Numbered from the stretch's first letter, positions 54,383 to 62,999 are shown. The stretch is DNA of 64,000 bases from Limnobacter thiooxidans (GCF_036323495.1 NZ_AP028947.1:2790001-2854000), one strand, 5' to 3'. The notes: generated by a model not told the origin, from the letters alone. Made by a program: numbers and translations.

Positions 54383-55576
54383 TCAAGCAGCCGCAAGCCG
54401 CCACAAGCTGGTCATTTCCTTGCACCGTGCGTCAAACAGGCCATCGGTGTTGTCAAACGCCTTGCCGTGTTTGGGCTTGGCATCTAGACGACCTGCCACT
54501 TTCAAACCGGCGGCTTCAATCCAGCCCAGCAATTCTTCACGCGTGCGCAAATTCAAGTGCTCAGCCAGGTCTGACAAAATCAACCAACCTTCGCCACCCG
54601 CATTCAGGTGGGCCGCCAAGCCGGCCAGAAACGCTTTCAGCATGCCGCTGTTTTCATCGTAAATGGCGCGCTCGATTGGCGACGTTGGCTTGCCCGGCAA
54701 CCAGGGTGGATTGCACACAACCAGATCGGCCTTGCTTTCGGGAAACAGATCCGCTTCAAGCACCTTGATCTGTTTGCCCATGCCCAGGTTTTGAATATTG
54801 AATCGGGCGCATTCGAGTGCACGAGGGTCGTTGTCGGTGGCCACAATATTGCTCAACCAGCGCTGGGCCAACACTGCTGCCAATACGCCTGTGCCTGTAC
54901 CCACATCCACTGCAGAACCATTCACTTCGCAGGCTTTTGGCAATGGCGCCTTCAGCACCAGGTCAACATACTCGCCACGCACTGGCGAAAACACGCCGTA
55001 GTAAGGGTGAATGCGGTTGCTGGGTGGATCGCCCAAGGCAGACACTTCCACCCCTTTCTTGCGCCATTCATAGGCACCAACAACACCCATCATTTCGCGC
55101 AGGGAAGTCACAATCATCGGGCCATCGGCTTGCGGCTCACCCCAGGCTTCAGTGCAGGCTGCCAACACATCAGGTGCACGGCGCAAGGGGATGCTGTAAT
55201 CGGCATTGAACGGAATCAGGATTGAACCCAGAATTCGGGCACGCTGGGCCTGGGCCTGGCGATACAAGTGAAACTTCTGGGGATAAGCCACATCGGCCTT
55301 GCCTGATTTGGCGGCTTTCTCGCGCTTGTGTTCCGCATTTTTATCCACCCGGCGCACCAGGGCCTGCATCAACTGGCGGGCATTCTGAAAATCGCTTTGC
55401 CACAACAGGGCGGTGCCCTCGCAGGCCATGCGATAAGCCATGTCCGCAGTCAACGTGTCGTCCGCCAAAACAACTTTGCCCGGCACAGCCAAATGCCGCT
55501 CGGAAACCCAACGTGCATTGAATGTTTCATCACCCTTGGACCATTGGATTACAGGGGTTTCATTGGCTGCTTGCAT
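54383..55576 (-). CDS. Class I SAM-dependent methyltransferase (NPPW type)
   Basis: About 397 residues. The C-terminal half has SAM motif I AVDVGTGTGVLAAVLAQRW, the acidic loop VATDNDPRALECARFN and catalytic DLVVCNPPWLPG. The NPPW motif marks N-methyltransferases acting on glutamine, adenine or guanine, such as HemK/RsmC relatives. The N-terminal 190 residues lack a known domain. It is divergent from the SenB-like gene. A role in selenium metabolism is not implied by sequence. The chosen ATG drops 33 poorly conserved residues; its ribosome-binding site is weak. Confidence 0.8.
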   Translation of the reverse strand: MQAANETPVIQWSKGDETFNARWVSERHLAVPGKVVLADDTLTADMAYRMACEGTALLWQSDFQNARQLMQALVRRVDKNAEHKREKAAKSGKADVAYPQKFHLYRQAQAQRARILGSILIPFNADYSIPLRRAPDVLAACTEAWGEPQADGPMIVTSLREMMGVVGAYEWRKKGVEVSALGDPPSNRIHPYYGVFSPVRGEYVDLVLKAPLPKACEVNGSAVDVGTGTGVLAAVLAQRWLSNIVATDNDPRALECARFNIQNLGMGKQIKVLEADLFPESKADLVVCNPPWLPGKPTSPIERAIYDENSGMLKAFLAGLAAHLNAGGEGWLILSDLAEHLNLRTREELLGWIEAAGLKVAGRLDAKPKHGKAFDNTDGLFDARCKEMTSLWRLAAA

Positions 55577-55692
55577 GCGTATTCTCGTGGTGATGGGCGG
55601 GTGGGATCGTGTAAACTGCTCTGGACTCGCAGTGTACCACCTCGGTGGCCTGCACCCTGAGACCTCCTGTTTCACATAGAGCGACTGTTGTC

Positions 55693-56742
55693 TTGAGCAA
55701 ACCCCGCATTGCCATTGTCAGCCCTGCCCTTGCTGACGCCAACAACGGCAACTGGCAAACTGCCCGTCGCTGGCAGCTGTTTATGTCTGAACATTTTGAT
55801 GTCCGTGTTGTAAAAACCTGGGAAGACTCAGATCAAACACAACAAGACGTCGCGCTGATTGCACTGCATGCACGCAGGTCCGCAGACTCGGTTCAGGCCT
55901 GGGCAACAAGTCGTGGATTGGCCGCAGGATCAAGTCCTGGCTTGATCGTGGCACTGACAGGCACCGACCTGTACCGTGATATTGAAACCGACAAAGCAGC
56001 ACAGGATTCGCTTGAACTGGCCCAACACCTGATTGTGTTGCAAGAAAAGGGCGTCGAGAAGCTGGGTGAAAAGCTGCAAAGCAAAACCTCGGTGATTTTT
56101 CAGTCCACCACTTCACGCAAAACCCTGGCAAAACCCAAACGCAGATTGAAAGTGGTGATGGTGGGGCACCTGCGAGATGAAAAAATGCCCCAAACCCTGA
56201 TGGAAGTGGCCGTGTTACTGCGCGGCTATGGCGACATTTACATCGATCACATTGGCGGCCCGCTCGACCCGGAACTGGCACAGGCTGCCCAGGACACCAT
56301 GCAGGTGTGCCCCAACTACCGATGGCTGGGCAATCTGCCCCACGGTACAACCCGCACTCGAATCCAGCGCGCACACGTGCTGGTGCATGCCAGCAAGATG
56401 GAAGGTGGCGCACATGTCATCATGGAAGCCGTGTGCAGTGGCACACCCGTGGTGGCCAGTTTCATTGACGGCAACATCGGAATGCTGGGCACAAACTATC
56501 CCGGCTACTTCCCCATGGGTAATTCCCATGCGTTGGCCAACATGCTGACTCAATTGCAGGAAGACATCGTCAACCCAAAACCCCTGCCACCGGGAAAGTC
56601 CAGCCTGTATACCAAACTGAACAACCAGTGTGCCGAACGTGCAAAACTATTCGCACCGGAAAACGAACAAAACCAGTTAATTCGACTCGTACAACGGGCC
56701 ATTCAATACAACACAGTAGCAACAAGCCATGCAAACATCTGA
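55693..56742 (+). CDS. senB: SenB-like glycosyltransferase (probable selenosugar synthase)
   Basis: About 349 residues from a TTG (MSKPRIAIVSPAL). A GT-B glycosyltransferase: an N-terminal fold starting IAIVSPALADANNGNWQTA, and a C-terminal donor site with VMVGHLRDEKMPQTLM, SKMEGGAHVIMEAV and SGTPVVAS. These features and the tight coupling to selD match the family (annotated TIGR04348) that includes SenB, which makes a selenosugar from selenophosphate and a UDP-sugar in selenoneine biosynthesis. It overlaps the SelD-fusion gene by 14 bases. The start is uncertain: a GTG 16 codons earlier is in frame. Confidence 0.8.
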   Translation: MSKPRIAIVSPALADANNGNWQTARRWQLFMSEHFDVRVVKTWEDSDQTQQDVALIALHARRSADSVQAWATSRGLAAGSSPGLIVALTGTDLYRDIETDKAAQDSLELAQHLIVLQEKGVEKLGEKLQSKTSVIFQSTTSRKTLAKPKRRLKVVMVGHLRDEKMPQTLMEVAVLLRGYGDIYIDHIGGPLDPELAQAAQDTMQVCPNYRWLGNLPHGTTRTRIQRAHVLVHASKMEGGAHVIMEAVCSGTPVVASFIDGNIGMLGTNYPGYFPMGNSHALANMLTQLQEDIVNPKPLPPGKSSLYTKLNNQCAERAKLFAPENEQNQLIRLVQRAIQYNTVATSHANI

Positions 56743-59014
56743 ACAACCCATTCTTCGTGACATCGTGCTGGTCGGCGGCGGTCACAGCCACGTGGGGGTA
56801 CTGCGCATGTTTGGCATGAAGCCTTGGCCTGGTGTTCGGCTGACCCTGATCTGCACCGACATTCACACCCCCTATTCCGGCATGCTGCCTGGCTACATTG
56901 CCGGGCACTACAGCTACGACGATGTGCACATCGACTTGGGGAGACTCTGTGCTTTTGCGGGCGCCCGTTTGTTCAAGGACGAAGTGGTTGGCATTGACCG
57001 GGCCAATCAGAAAGTGATTTGCAAGAACCGACCACCCGTGGCGTACGACGCGCTTTCGATCAACATTGGCAGCACACCCCAGGTGCAGTTAGTGCCCGGC
57101 GCACTGGAACATGCAGTGCCCGTCAAACCCATTGCAAAATTCAACCAGCGTTGGCTGAATTTGCTGGACCGTGTGAAAACCCACGCAGGCAAAACCACCA
57201 TTGCAGTGGTGGGCGGCGGCGCAGGTGGCGTTGAACTGCTGCTGGCCATGCAGTTTCGCTTGCGCAATGAACTGAAAACCATGGGTCGAAATCCCGATGA
57301 ACTGGAGTTTCACCTGTTCACCGCGGACGCCGATGTACTGCCTACCCACAACCCCGGTGTGCGGGCACGGTTTGAAAAAGTGCTGAATGCACGTGGCGTT
57401 GTGCTTCACCGCGACGCTGAAGTGGTGCAACTGGATGGCCACACGCTGCAAACCCGGCAAGGCGAACGTTTGCACGCCGATGAAATCATGTGGGTGACGC
57501 AAGCCGGTGGCGCAGCCTGGTTGAAAAACACCGACCTGGAACTGGACAACCGTGGTTTTGTGAATGTGGGCCCCACCCTGCAAACCAGCCGCGACCCGAA
57601 AATTTTTGCAGCTGGCGACATTGCCAATCTGACCAGCACACCGCTTGAAAAGGCGGGCGTGTTTGCCGTGCGGATGAGCAAACCCCTGGCCAAAAACCTG
57701 CACCTGTTTGTTCAAGGTGCTGCGCTGAAGGAATACCACCCACAGAAAACATGGCTGGCCCTGATCAGTACAGGTGACCAGTATGCGGTGGCCTCGAAGG
57801 GCTTGCTGGGCTTTGCAGGGGCCTGGGTGTGGCAGTGGAAAGACTGGATTGACCGCCGCTTCATGGCGAAATTCAGTGAATTCCCCGAGATGGATCCGAA
57901 TGCGAAACCTGCCGGTGGGAATACACCCAACCTTGCACTCACCCAGGAAGAAAGCCTGCAAGCCATCTCCGCCATTGCCATGCGCTGTGGCGGTTGCGGA
58001 GCCAAGGTGGGTTCCACGGTGTTGTCTCGCGCCTTGGGCAACCTCAAGCCCGTGGACCGCGCCGATGTGCTGGTGGGCTTGCATGCACCCGATGACGCTG
58101 CCATTGTCAAAGTGCCCCCCGGCAAGGCCATGGTGCACACCGTCGATTTTTTCCGTGCCTTTGTAGACGACCCCTACGTGTTTGGAAAGGTAGCAGCCAA
58201 CCACGCACTGGGCGACGTGTTTGCCATGGGTGGTGAGGCGCAATCGGCCACCGCCGTGGTGACCGTGCCGCCCGGGCTGGAATCGAAAGTGGAAGAACTG
58301 CTATTCCAGATGATGAGCGGCGCAGTGGAAGTATTGAACGAAGCCGGTTGCGCCTTGGTGGGTGGCCACACCGGAGAAGGTCGAGAACTTGCACTGGGTT
58401 TTGCAATCAATGGCCTGGTCGATGAAAACCTCAACGGTGTCATGATCAAGGGTGGCATGCGTCCCGGCGATGTCATTTTGCTGACCAAACCGATTGGCAC
58501 TGGAACCCTGTTTGCCGCGCTGCCCCAACTGAAAACCAAGGGCCGCTGGATCGACGCAGCCCTGGAATCGATGGTGAAAAGCAACCGCCTGGGTGCACAG
58601 TGCCTGCGTGAACATGGCTCCAAAGCCTGCACCGACCTGACCGGCTTTGGCTTGCTGGGCCACCTGGTGGAAATGACAAGGCCTTCGGAAGTGGATGCAG
58701 AACTGGACCTGAGCGCCCTGCCCTTGCTGGACGGCGCGCTTGACATGGTGAATGCAGGTATTGTGAGTTCGCTACAACCAGCCAACGTGCGCTTGCGCCG
58801 CGCCATTCGCAACCAGGCTGAGTACGCGAACGACCCGCGCTACCCCTTGATATTCGATCCTCAAACTGCGGGTGGATTATTGGCCACCGTGCCAGGCGAT
58901 CAAGCCGAAGCCTGCGTGGCCGCCTTGAAAAAACTGGGCTATGAGCACACCGCGATCATTGGCCGGATTTTGCCGCAAGGTGATGCGCTTGAACCCATCG
59001 TATTGAAAGGCTGA
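56729..59014 (+). CDS. selD: FAD-dependent oxidoreductase/selenophosphate synthase fusion
   Basis: A 761-residue two-enzyme protein. The N-terminal part (1-about 375) is an NDH-2-like pyridine nucleotide-disulfide oxidoreductase: LVGGGHSHVGVLRMF for FAD, VVGGGAGGVELLLAM for NAD(P)H, and FAAGDIANL. The C-terminal part (about 400-761) is selenide, water dikinase with catalytic Cys423 and Lys426 in RCGGCGAKVGS, and HTVDFFRAFVDDPY. The active-site residue is Cys, not selenocysteine. It makes selenophosphate, here probably for SenB; it might equally serve tRNA selenation or selenocysteine. No selA/selB/selU is in view. In the senABC system this role is SenC. Confidence 0.92.
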   Translation: MQTSEQPILRDIVLVGGGHSHVGVLRMFGMKPWPGVRLTLICTDIHTPYSGMLPGYIAGHYSYDDVHIDLGRLCAFAGARLFKDEVVGIDRANQKVICKNRPPVAYDALSINIGSTPQVQLVPGALEHAVPVKPIAKFNQRWLNLLDRVKTHAGKTTIAVVGGGAGGVELLLAMQFRLRNELKTMGRNPDELEFHLFTADADVLPTHNPGVRARFEKVLNARGVVLHRDAEVVQLDGHTLQTRQGERLHADEIMWVTQAGGAAWLKNTDLELDNRGFVNVGPTLQTSRDPKIFAAGDIANLTSTPLEKAGVFAVRMSKPLAKNLHLFVQGAALKEYHPQKTWLALISTGDQYAVASKGLLGFAGAWVWQWKDWIDRRFMAKFSEFPEMDPNAKPAGGNTPNLALTQEESLQAISAIAMRCGGCGAKVGSTVLSRALGNLKPVDRADVLVGLHAPDDAAIVKVPPGKAMVHTVDFFRAFVDDPYVFGKVAANHALGDVFAMGGEAQSATAVVTVPPGLESKVEELLFQMMSGAVEVLNEAGCALVGGHTGEGRELALGFAINGLVDENLNGVMIKGGMRPGDVILLTKPIGTGTLFAALPQLKTKGRWIDAALESMVKSNRLGAQCLREHGSKACTDLTGFGLLGHLVEMTRPSEVDAELDLSALPLLDGALDMVNAGIVSSLQPANVRLRRAIRNQAEYANDPRYPLIFDPQTAGGLLATVPGDQAEACVAALKKLGYEHTAIIGRILPQGDALEPIVLKG

Positions 59015-59021
59015 ACACAGC

Positions 59022-59711
59022 ATGCCAGTCACTTTGCTGAAACACTGGAAAAAAAGCGCGCTGCTGCTTGTGGCCGCGCTTTTTCTCTGGGTGTGGCTCA
59101 GCATGGATGTGTCACTTCAAGACATGCTGATGGCCCAGCGCGAGTTGGCCATGCACTTCATGGAACACCCCACACTGGTCACCCTGATTTACTTCAGCCT
59201 GTTCGTGGTCATTACTGCCCTTTGCCTGCCCGGCGCTGGTGTACTGATGCTGGTGGGCGGCGGTTGCATGGGCTTTGGGCTGTGTATTGTGGTGTCCACT
59301 GCTGCCTCAGCCTTGGGCGCATTGCTGACTTTTCTGGCCGCACGCTTTCTTTTCCGTGAATCAGTTGAGCAGCGCTTCGCAGCGAAACTGCTGGAAATCA
59401 ATCGGGGCATCGAAAAGAATGAGGTGGTCTACCTGCTGAGTTTGAGGCTGGCACCCATCATTCCATTTGTGGCCTTCAACCTGCTGGCCGGGCTGACACG
59501 GGTGAAGCCCTGGACCTTTTTGTGGACCAGCTTTCTGGGCATGCTGCCCGGTACTGTGCTGTATGTGAATGCAGGTCATGAACTGTCGAAAGTCAGCCAG
59601 TTGGGCGAACTGATTTCCACTGAGGTGGTGGTGTCATTGACCGCACTGGCGCTGGTACCGTTTCTGATTCAGTGGGCAGCGAAGCAAATTCAACAGCGCA
59701 AGACTGCTTAG
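59022..59711 (+). CDS. TVP38/TMEM64-family membrane protein
   Basis: A 229-residue inner-membrane protein with about five helices. The family core is present: ALCLPGAGVLMLVGGGCMGF, SLRLAPIIPFVAFNLLAGLT and TFLWTSFLGMLPGTVLYVNAG. It belongs to the VTT/DedA-related group of probable lipid or ion transporters. It starts 7 bases after the SelD-fusion stop, so it is co-transcribed with the selenium genes. A selenium-related transport role is a context-based guess. Confidence 0.88.
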   Translation: MPVTLLKHWKKSALLLVAALFLWVWLSMDVSLQDMLMAQRELAMHFMEHPTLVTLIYFSLFVVITALCLPGAGVLMLVGGGCMGFGLCIVVSTAASALGALLTFLAARFLFRESVEQRFAAKLLEINRGIEKNEVVYLLSLRLAPIIPFVAFNLLAGLTRVKPWTFLWTSFLGMLPGTVLYVNAGHELSKVSQLGELISTEVVVSLTALALVPFLIQWAAKQIQQRKTA

Positions 59712-59768
59712 CTCTATCGGCGCAGCTTATCCACTATCCACTCCGCTATCGGCGCAGCGACTCAGCCA

Positions 59769-59959
59769 ACTCGTCGTGGTTTACTCATGCCGCACTGAAA
59801 ACCGCTTCTCCCTTCTTGAATCAAGGCCCTCGATTCACCCAAGCCCCGACAAAAAAGCGCGGTCGGGGCTGGGTGTCGCCCGCAGGGCGACCATCGAAAC
59901 CTTGTTCAAGCCGGGGCGGTTTTCTTGAATGTGCGGCACAAGCAAATCCACTGACGAGT
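59769..59959. repeat. Structured intergenic repeat, copy B
   Basis: Core arms TGCCGCACT-GAAAACCGC and GCGGTTTTC-TTGAAT-GTGCGGCA pair, and the stem continues outward to ACTCGTC / GACGAGT. The inner hairpin is CACCCAAGCCCCGAC / GTCGGGGCTGGGTG and the small one GTCGCCC-gca-GGGCGAC. Same layout as copies A and C with different stem bases. Confidence 0.8.
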
Positions 59960-60128
59960 CGGCTTACCGCAGCCGTGAGCCAGCAGAAGTGAGACAGCTT
60001 CAGGGTCAGAACAGAACCAGCAAGCTGAGTTGAACCTGCAAGCAGAACTGAACATTCAAGTTGTCGCACGCTGACCAATCGGAAAACTTGCCGGCTTTGT
60101 GTGCAGAGTCAAGCGGTCGCGACAGCGA

Positions 60129-60166
60129 AAGCAAGTCCCGACTTTCTGTTTTGTCGGGGCTTGCTT
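60129..60166. repeat. 14-base-pair hairpin
   Basis: AAGCAAGTCCCGAC and GTCGGGGCTTGCTT flank a 10-base loop with a single G-T pair in the stem. No T run follows on either strand, so it is not a canonical terminator. Confidence 0.65.
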
Positions 60167-60219
60167 AGTGAGACACAAGCACAAAGACGAAGCAGCAAGT
60201 TTTCGGTCAGCGGTGACAA

Positions 60220-60273
60220 TTGAAGTTCAGTGCAATGAACTTCAAGTTCGATTCAATGAGCTTGAAGTTCAGT
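60220..60273. repeat. Inverted and direct repeats of TTGAAGTTCA
   Basis: TTGAAGTTCA (60220) and its exact complement TGAACTTCAA (60236) form a 10-base hairpin with a 6-base loop. TTGAAGTTCAGT recurs at 60262 as a direct repeat. It lies just beyond the 3' end of the FKBP gene. Confidence 0.65.
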
Positions 60274-60278
60274 TCAAA

Positions 60279-60650
60279 TTATCGAATGTCGAACAACTCA
60301 ACATCAAAAATCAGGTCGGTGTTGCCAGGGATGGGGCCCGCACCACGCGCACCATAAGCAGTGTCGGATGGGCAAAACACGATTGCGCGGTCACCCACCA
60401 CCATTTCACACAGGGCCTGTGTCCAGGCTGGAATCACGCGATTCAGCGGGAAGGAAATTTTCTCGTTGCGCTTGATGGAGCTGTCGAACACCTTACCATC
60501 AAGGAAAGTGCCTTCGTAATGCACTTCAACAATCGAATTGGGCGTGGGCTTCTGGGTACCAGTACCACGCTTCTTGAAAGTCAGCTTGACGCCAGAAGGT
60601 AGTACGAGTTCGTCGCCAGCAGCGGCGTTGTTGGTAGTTGAATCGGTCAC
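60279..60650 (-). CDS. FKBP-type peptidyl-prolyl isomerase
   Basis: A 123-residue single-domain cytoplasmic PPIase. Core FKBP residues are visible: VEVHYEGTFLDGKVFDSS, the VIPAWTQALCEMVVGD helix region and GPIPGNTDLIFDVELFDI. It speeds cis-trans isomerisation of prolyl bonds during folding. There is no signal peptide or extra dimerisation domain, unlike FkpA. It stands alone downstream of cynS on the same strand with a 68-base gap. Confidence 0.93.
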   Translation of the reverse strand: MTDSTTNNAAAGDELVLPSGVKLTFKKRGTGTQKPTPNSIVEVHYEGTFLDGKVFDSSIKRNEKISFPLNRVIPAWTQALCEMVVGDRAIVFCPSDTAYGARGAGPIPGNTDLIFDVELFDIR

Positions 60651-60718
60651 AGCTTTACCTCAGGGTCAGAATTGAAACAGGCGTCCATTCTAACCCGAGG
60701 TGTTCCTGTGCCTTGAAA

Positions 60719-61162
60719 TCAATAGGTTTTATAGGGCAGGAATTTTCCGCTCATGTTGATGCTGACGCGGTCGCCCATGGCATTGGGTTCGCGCTGCAAA
60801 TCCATCTTGAAGTCAATCGCGCTCATGATGCCATCACCAAACTCTTCGTGGATCAGTTCCTTGAAGGTGGTGCCGTACACGCTGATCAATTCATAAAAGC
60901 GGTAGATCAGCGGGTCGGTGGGCACGGCTGTGGGCAGTGAACCTTTGTAGGGCACCACTTGCAGGCAGTCCACTGCGTCGGCGGGCAGGCCCAGGTATTC
61001 ACCAATATTCTTGGCCTGCTCTTCAGTCAGGGTCATCTGGCCCAGCAAGGCGGCTGTGCTCCATTCCTTGGACTGGCCCAGTACTTTGGCACAGTCGTCC
61101 CAAGTGCATTTCTTCTTGCGCTTGGCCAATACAATCATTTCGGTGACGTCGGTTCGTTTCAT
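60719..61162 (-). CDS. cynS: Cyanate hydratase (cyanase)
   Basis: A 147-residue enzyme that converts cyanate and bicarbonate to ammonia and carbon dioxide. The N-terminal helical domain is followed by the conserved active-site region DPLIYRFYELISVYGTTFKE; catalytic Arg88, Glu91 and Ser114 correspond to Arg96, Glu99 and Ser122 of the E. coli enzyme. AAGGAG lies 6 bases before the ATG, which overlaps the stop of the transporter ATPase. The arrangement indicates cyanate as the transporter's substrate. Confidence 0.97.
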   Translation of the reverse strand: MKRTDVTEMIVLAKRKKKCTWDDCAKVLGQSKEWSTAALLGQMTLTEEQAKNIGEYLGLPADAVDCLQVVPYKGSLPTAVPTDPLIYRFYELISVYGTTFKELIHEEFGDGIMSAIDFKMDLQREPNAMGDRVSINMSGKFLPYKTY

Positions 61163-62139
61163 GGTGCACTCCTTTGAAGCAAATTAAGTGAAGGTGTTGT
61201 GTCTGTGGCAGCCAGGGCTTTCAAGCCGGGGCGTACCACTGTGGGTTGTTGATGCTGTGCAGCCACCGCGGCATTACCGGCCAAGCGAGAAGCGGCTTCT
61301 TCTGGGGCAGGCGAAGCACGGTGCACCAGAAAATCCACCAGGTGGTTGCGAATGGCGTAGTACTGCGGGTCGTGGTGCACGGTGCTGCGGCTGCGTTCGC
61401 GCGGCATGGTGTTCTCCACAATCTCGGCAATGCGCGCACGTGGGCCGTGGCTCATCAGCATGACTTTGTCGGCCAGCAAAATGGCCTCGTCCACATCGTG
61501 GGTGATCATGAACACGGTTTGGCCGGTGGCTTTCACGATTTGCAGCAACTCGTCCTGAATGGTGCCGCGTGTCAGTGCGTCGAGCGCGCCAAACGGTTCG
61601 TCCAGCAACAGCATTTGCGGTTGAATGGCGAACGCCCGGGCAATGCCCACGCGCTGCTTCATACCACCGGAAAGTTCATGCGGCTTTTTTTGTGCTGCCT
61701 TGCCCAAACCCACCATGTCCAGGTACTTCATGGCATGTGCGCTGATTTCCTCAGGGGACTTTTCCGGCCAGCGAGAGCGCACACCGAATTCAACGTTTTT
61801 CAGTGCGCTCATCCAGGGCATCAAGGCATGGCTTTGAAACACCACGCCACGATCAAGCGATGGGCCGACCACTTCCTTGCCATTCATGATGACGTAGCCC
61901 TGTGTGGCTTCATCCAGACCGGCCAGGATGTTCAGAATGGTGCTTTTGCCGCAACCGGAATGGCCGATGATGCAAACAAACTCACCCTTTTGAATATCAA
62001 AGTTCACAGCCTCAAAAACAGGTGCAACTTTCGGATCCTGAGGCGCATAACTTTTTACCAAACCTTCGACCTGAAGGAAGGGTGCCACCAAGTCAGGGGC
62101 GATGGCGTAGGGTTGCGCTGTTGTTTGTTCAGTCGTCAT
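61159..62139 (-). CDS. ABC transporter ATPase of nitrate/cyanate type
   Basis: A 326-residue ATPase of the NrtD/SsuB/TauB group: Walker A GHSGCGKST, signature LSGGMKQRVGIARAF, Walker B MLLLDEPFGALDALTR and the H loop THDVDEA. About 50 residues at the C-terminus extend beyond the ATPase fold without a known domain. AAGGAG precedes the ATG. Coupling to cynS suggests the CynD role in a CynABD importer. Confidence 0.93.
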   Translation of the reverse strand: MTTEQTTAQPYAIAPDLVAPFLQVEGLVKSYAPQDPKVAPVFEAVNFDIQKGEFVCIIGHSGCGKSTILNILAGLDEATQGYVIMNGKEVVGPSLDRGVVFQSHALMPWMSALKNVEFGVRSRWPEKSPEEISAHAMKYLDMVGLGKAAQKKPHELSGGMKQRVGIARAFAIQPQMLLLDEPFGALDALTRGTIQDELLQIVKATGQTVFMITHDVDEAILLADKVMLMSHGPRARIAEIVENTMPRERSRSTVHHDPQYYAIRNHLVDFLVHRASPAPEEAASRLAGNAAVAAQHQQPTVVRPGLKALAATDTTPSLNLLQRSAP

Positions 62140-62145
62140 TGTTCT

Positions 62146-62994
62146 TTACTCCTTGTAGCTGACGAGGCGGGCCATGCGGGCCAGCAGCGTGTCCAGCAAC
62201 ATGCCGATCAAGCCGATGAACAGAATTGCGCTGATGATGTTGGCAATCGACAGGTTGTTCCATTCGTTCCACACGAAGTAACCAATGCCTGTACCACCGA
62301 CCAGCATTTCCGCTGCCACAATCACCAGCCAGGCAATGCCCACCGAAATCCGCATACCGGTCATGATGGTGGGTGCAGCCGCTGGAAGAATCACTTGAAA
62401 TGCTGTACGCAAGGCACTCACTTCCAGAGTTTTGGCCACGTTCAGCCAGTCACGGCGCACACCCGCCACGCCGAAGGCGGTGTTCACCAACATCGGCCAG
62501 ATTGAACAGATGAAAATCACAAAAATCGCAGAGATATCGCTGTCCTTGATGGTGTACAAAGCCAGCGGCATCCACGCCAGGGGCGACACAGGCTTCAAGA
62601 TTTGAATGAAGGGGTCAAGTGCCTTGTAAAGCAAAGGCGACATACCGATCAGGAAACCCAAAGGAATCGCCACCAAGGCCGCCAGACCAAAACCCACCAG
62701 CACCCGGAAAATGGAATAGCCCAGTTGAATGCCAATGCCTTTGTCGTTGGTACCGCGGTCATAAAACGGATCGCTGACATGGCCCCACAGTTTTTCACCC
62801 ACATCGCCCGGTGTGGGCAAAGGGGTTTTGCTGCCAGTGGATGCAGCCTGCCCCACCAGCGCTGCATACTCGGGGTCCACGTTAACGGCCGCCTGTTCAG
62901 GCAATGTGGCAACGGTCCAGATGGCAATCAGCACCACCAGAATCAATCCCGACAAAGCCCAGGGCGCCCACTTTTGCTTCCTGAAGTCTTTCAT
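62146..62994 (-). CDS. ABC transporter permease of nitrate/cyanate type
   Basis: A 282-residue inner-membrane permease with about six helices. The EAA-type loop is VAKTLEVSALRTAFQVILPAAAP, preceded by PLGFLIGMSPLLYKALDPFIQ and PLAWMPLALYTIKDSD, as in NrtB. An unusual periplasmic stretch of about 50 residues follows the first helix. It lies between the binding-protein and ATPase genes with gaps of 5 and 6 bases. Confidence 0.93.
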   Translation of the reverse strand: MKDFRKQKWAPWALSGLILVVLIAIWTVATLPEQAAVNVDPEYAALVGQAASTGSKTPLPTPGDVGEKLWGHVSDPFYDRGTNDKGIGIQLGYSIFRVLVGFGLAALVAIPLGFLIGMSPLLYKALDPFIQILKPVSPLAWMPLALYTIKDSDISAIFVIFICSIWPMLVNTAFGVAGVRRDWLNVAKTLEVSALRTAFQVILPAAAPTIMTGMRISVGIAWLVIVAAEMLVGGTGIGYFVWNEWNNLSIANIISAILFIGLIGMLLDTLLARMARLVSYKE

Positions 62995-62999
62995 GCCGC

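Larger units (their letters stand above)
59712..60278. other. Convergent intergenic region with several repeats
   Basis: About 570 bases between two convergent genes. It begins with a 13-base direct repeat CTATCGGCGCAGC (59714 and 59746). Repeat copy B and two further inverted repeats fill the rest. No ORF in it is supported by a ribosome-binding site. Confidence 0.6.

Noticed and set aside
57980..58012. Selenocysteine in the SelD active site
   Set aside because: The codon is TGT (Cys423), not in-frame TGA, and no insertion element is needed.
57089..58243. 384-codon minus-strand ORF opposite the SelD fusion
   Set aside because: Fully contained within the SelD-fusion gene, low-complexity composition and no start signal.
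51524..59014. A SenA/EgtB-type iron enzyme completing selenoneine or ergothioneine synthesis
   Set aside because: Every sizeable ORF in the interval was assigned otherwise, and none shows DinB or FGE-sulfatase motifs.
61246..62505. 419-codon plus-strand ORF opposite the transporter genes
   Set aside because: It lies antisense to two well-recognised ABC genes, its translation is His/Cys/Gln-rich without any domain, and it crosses the gene boundary.
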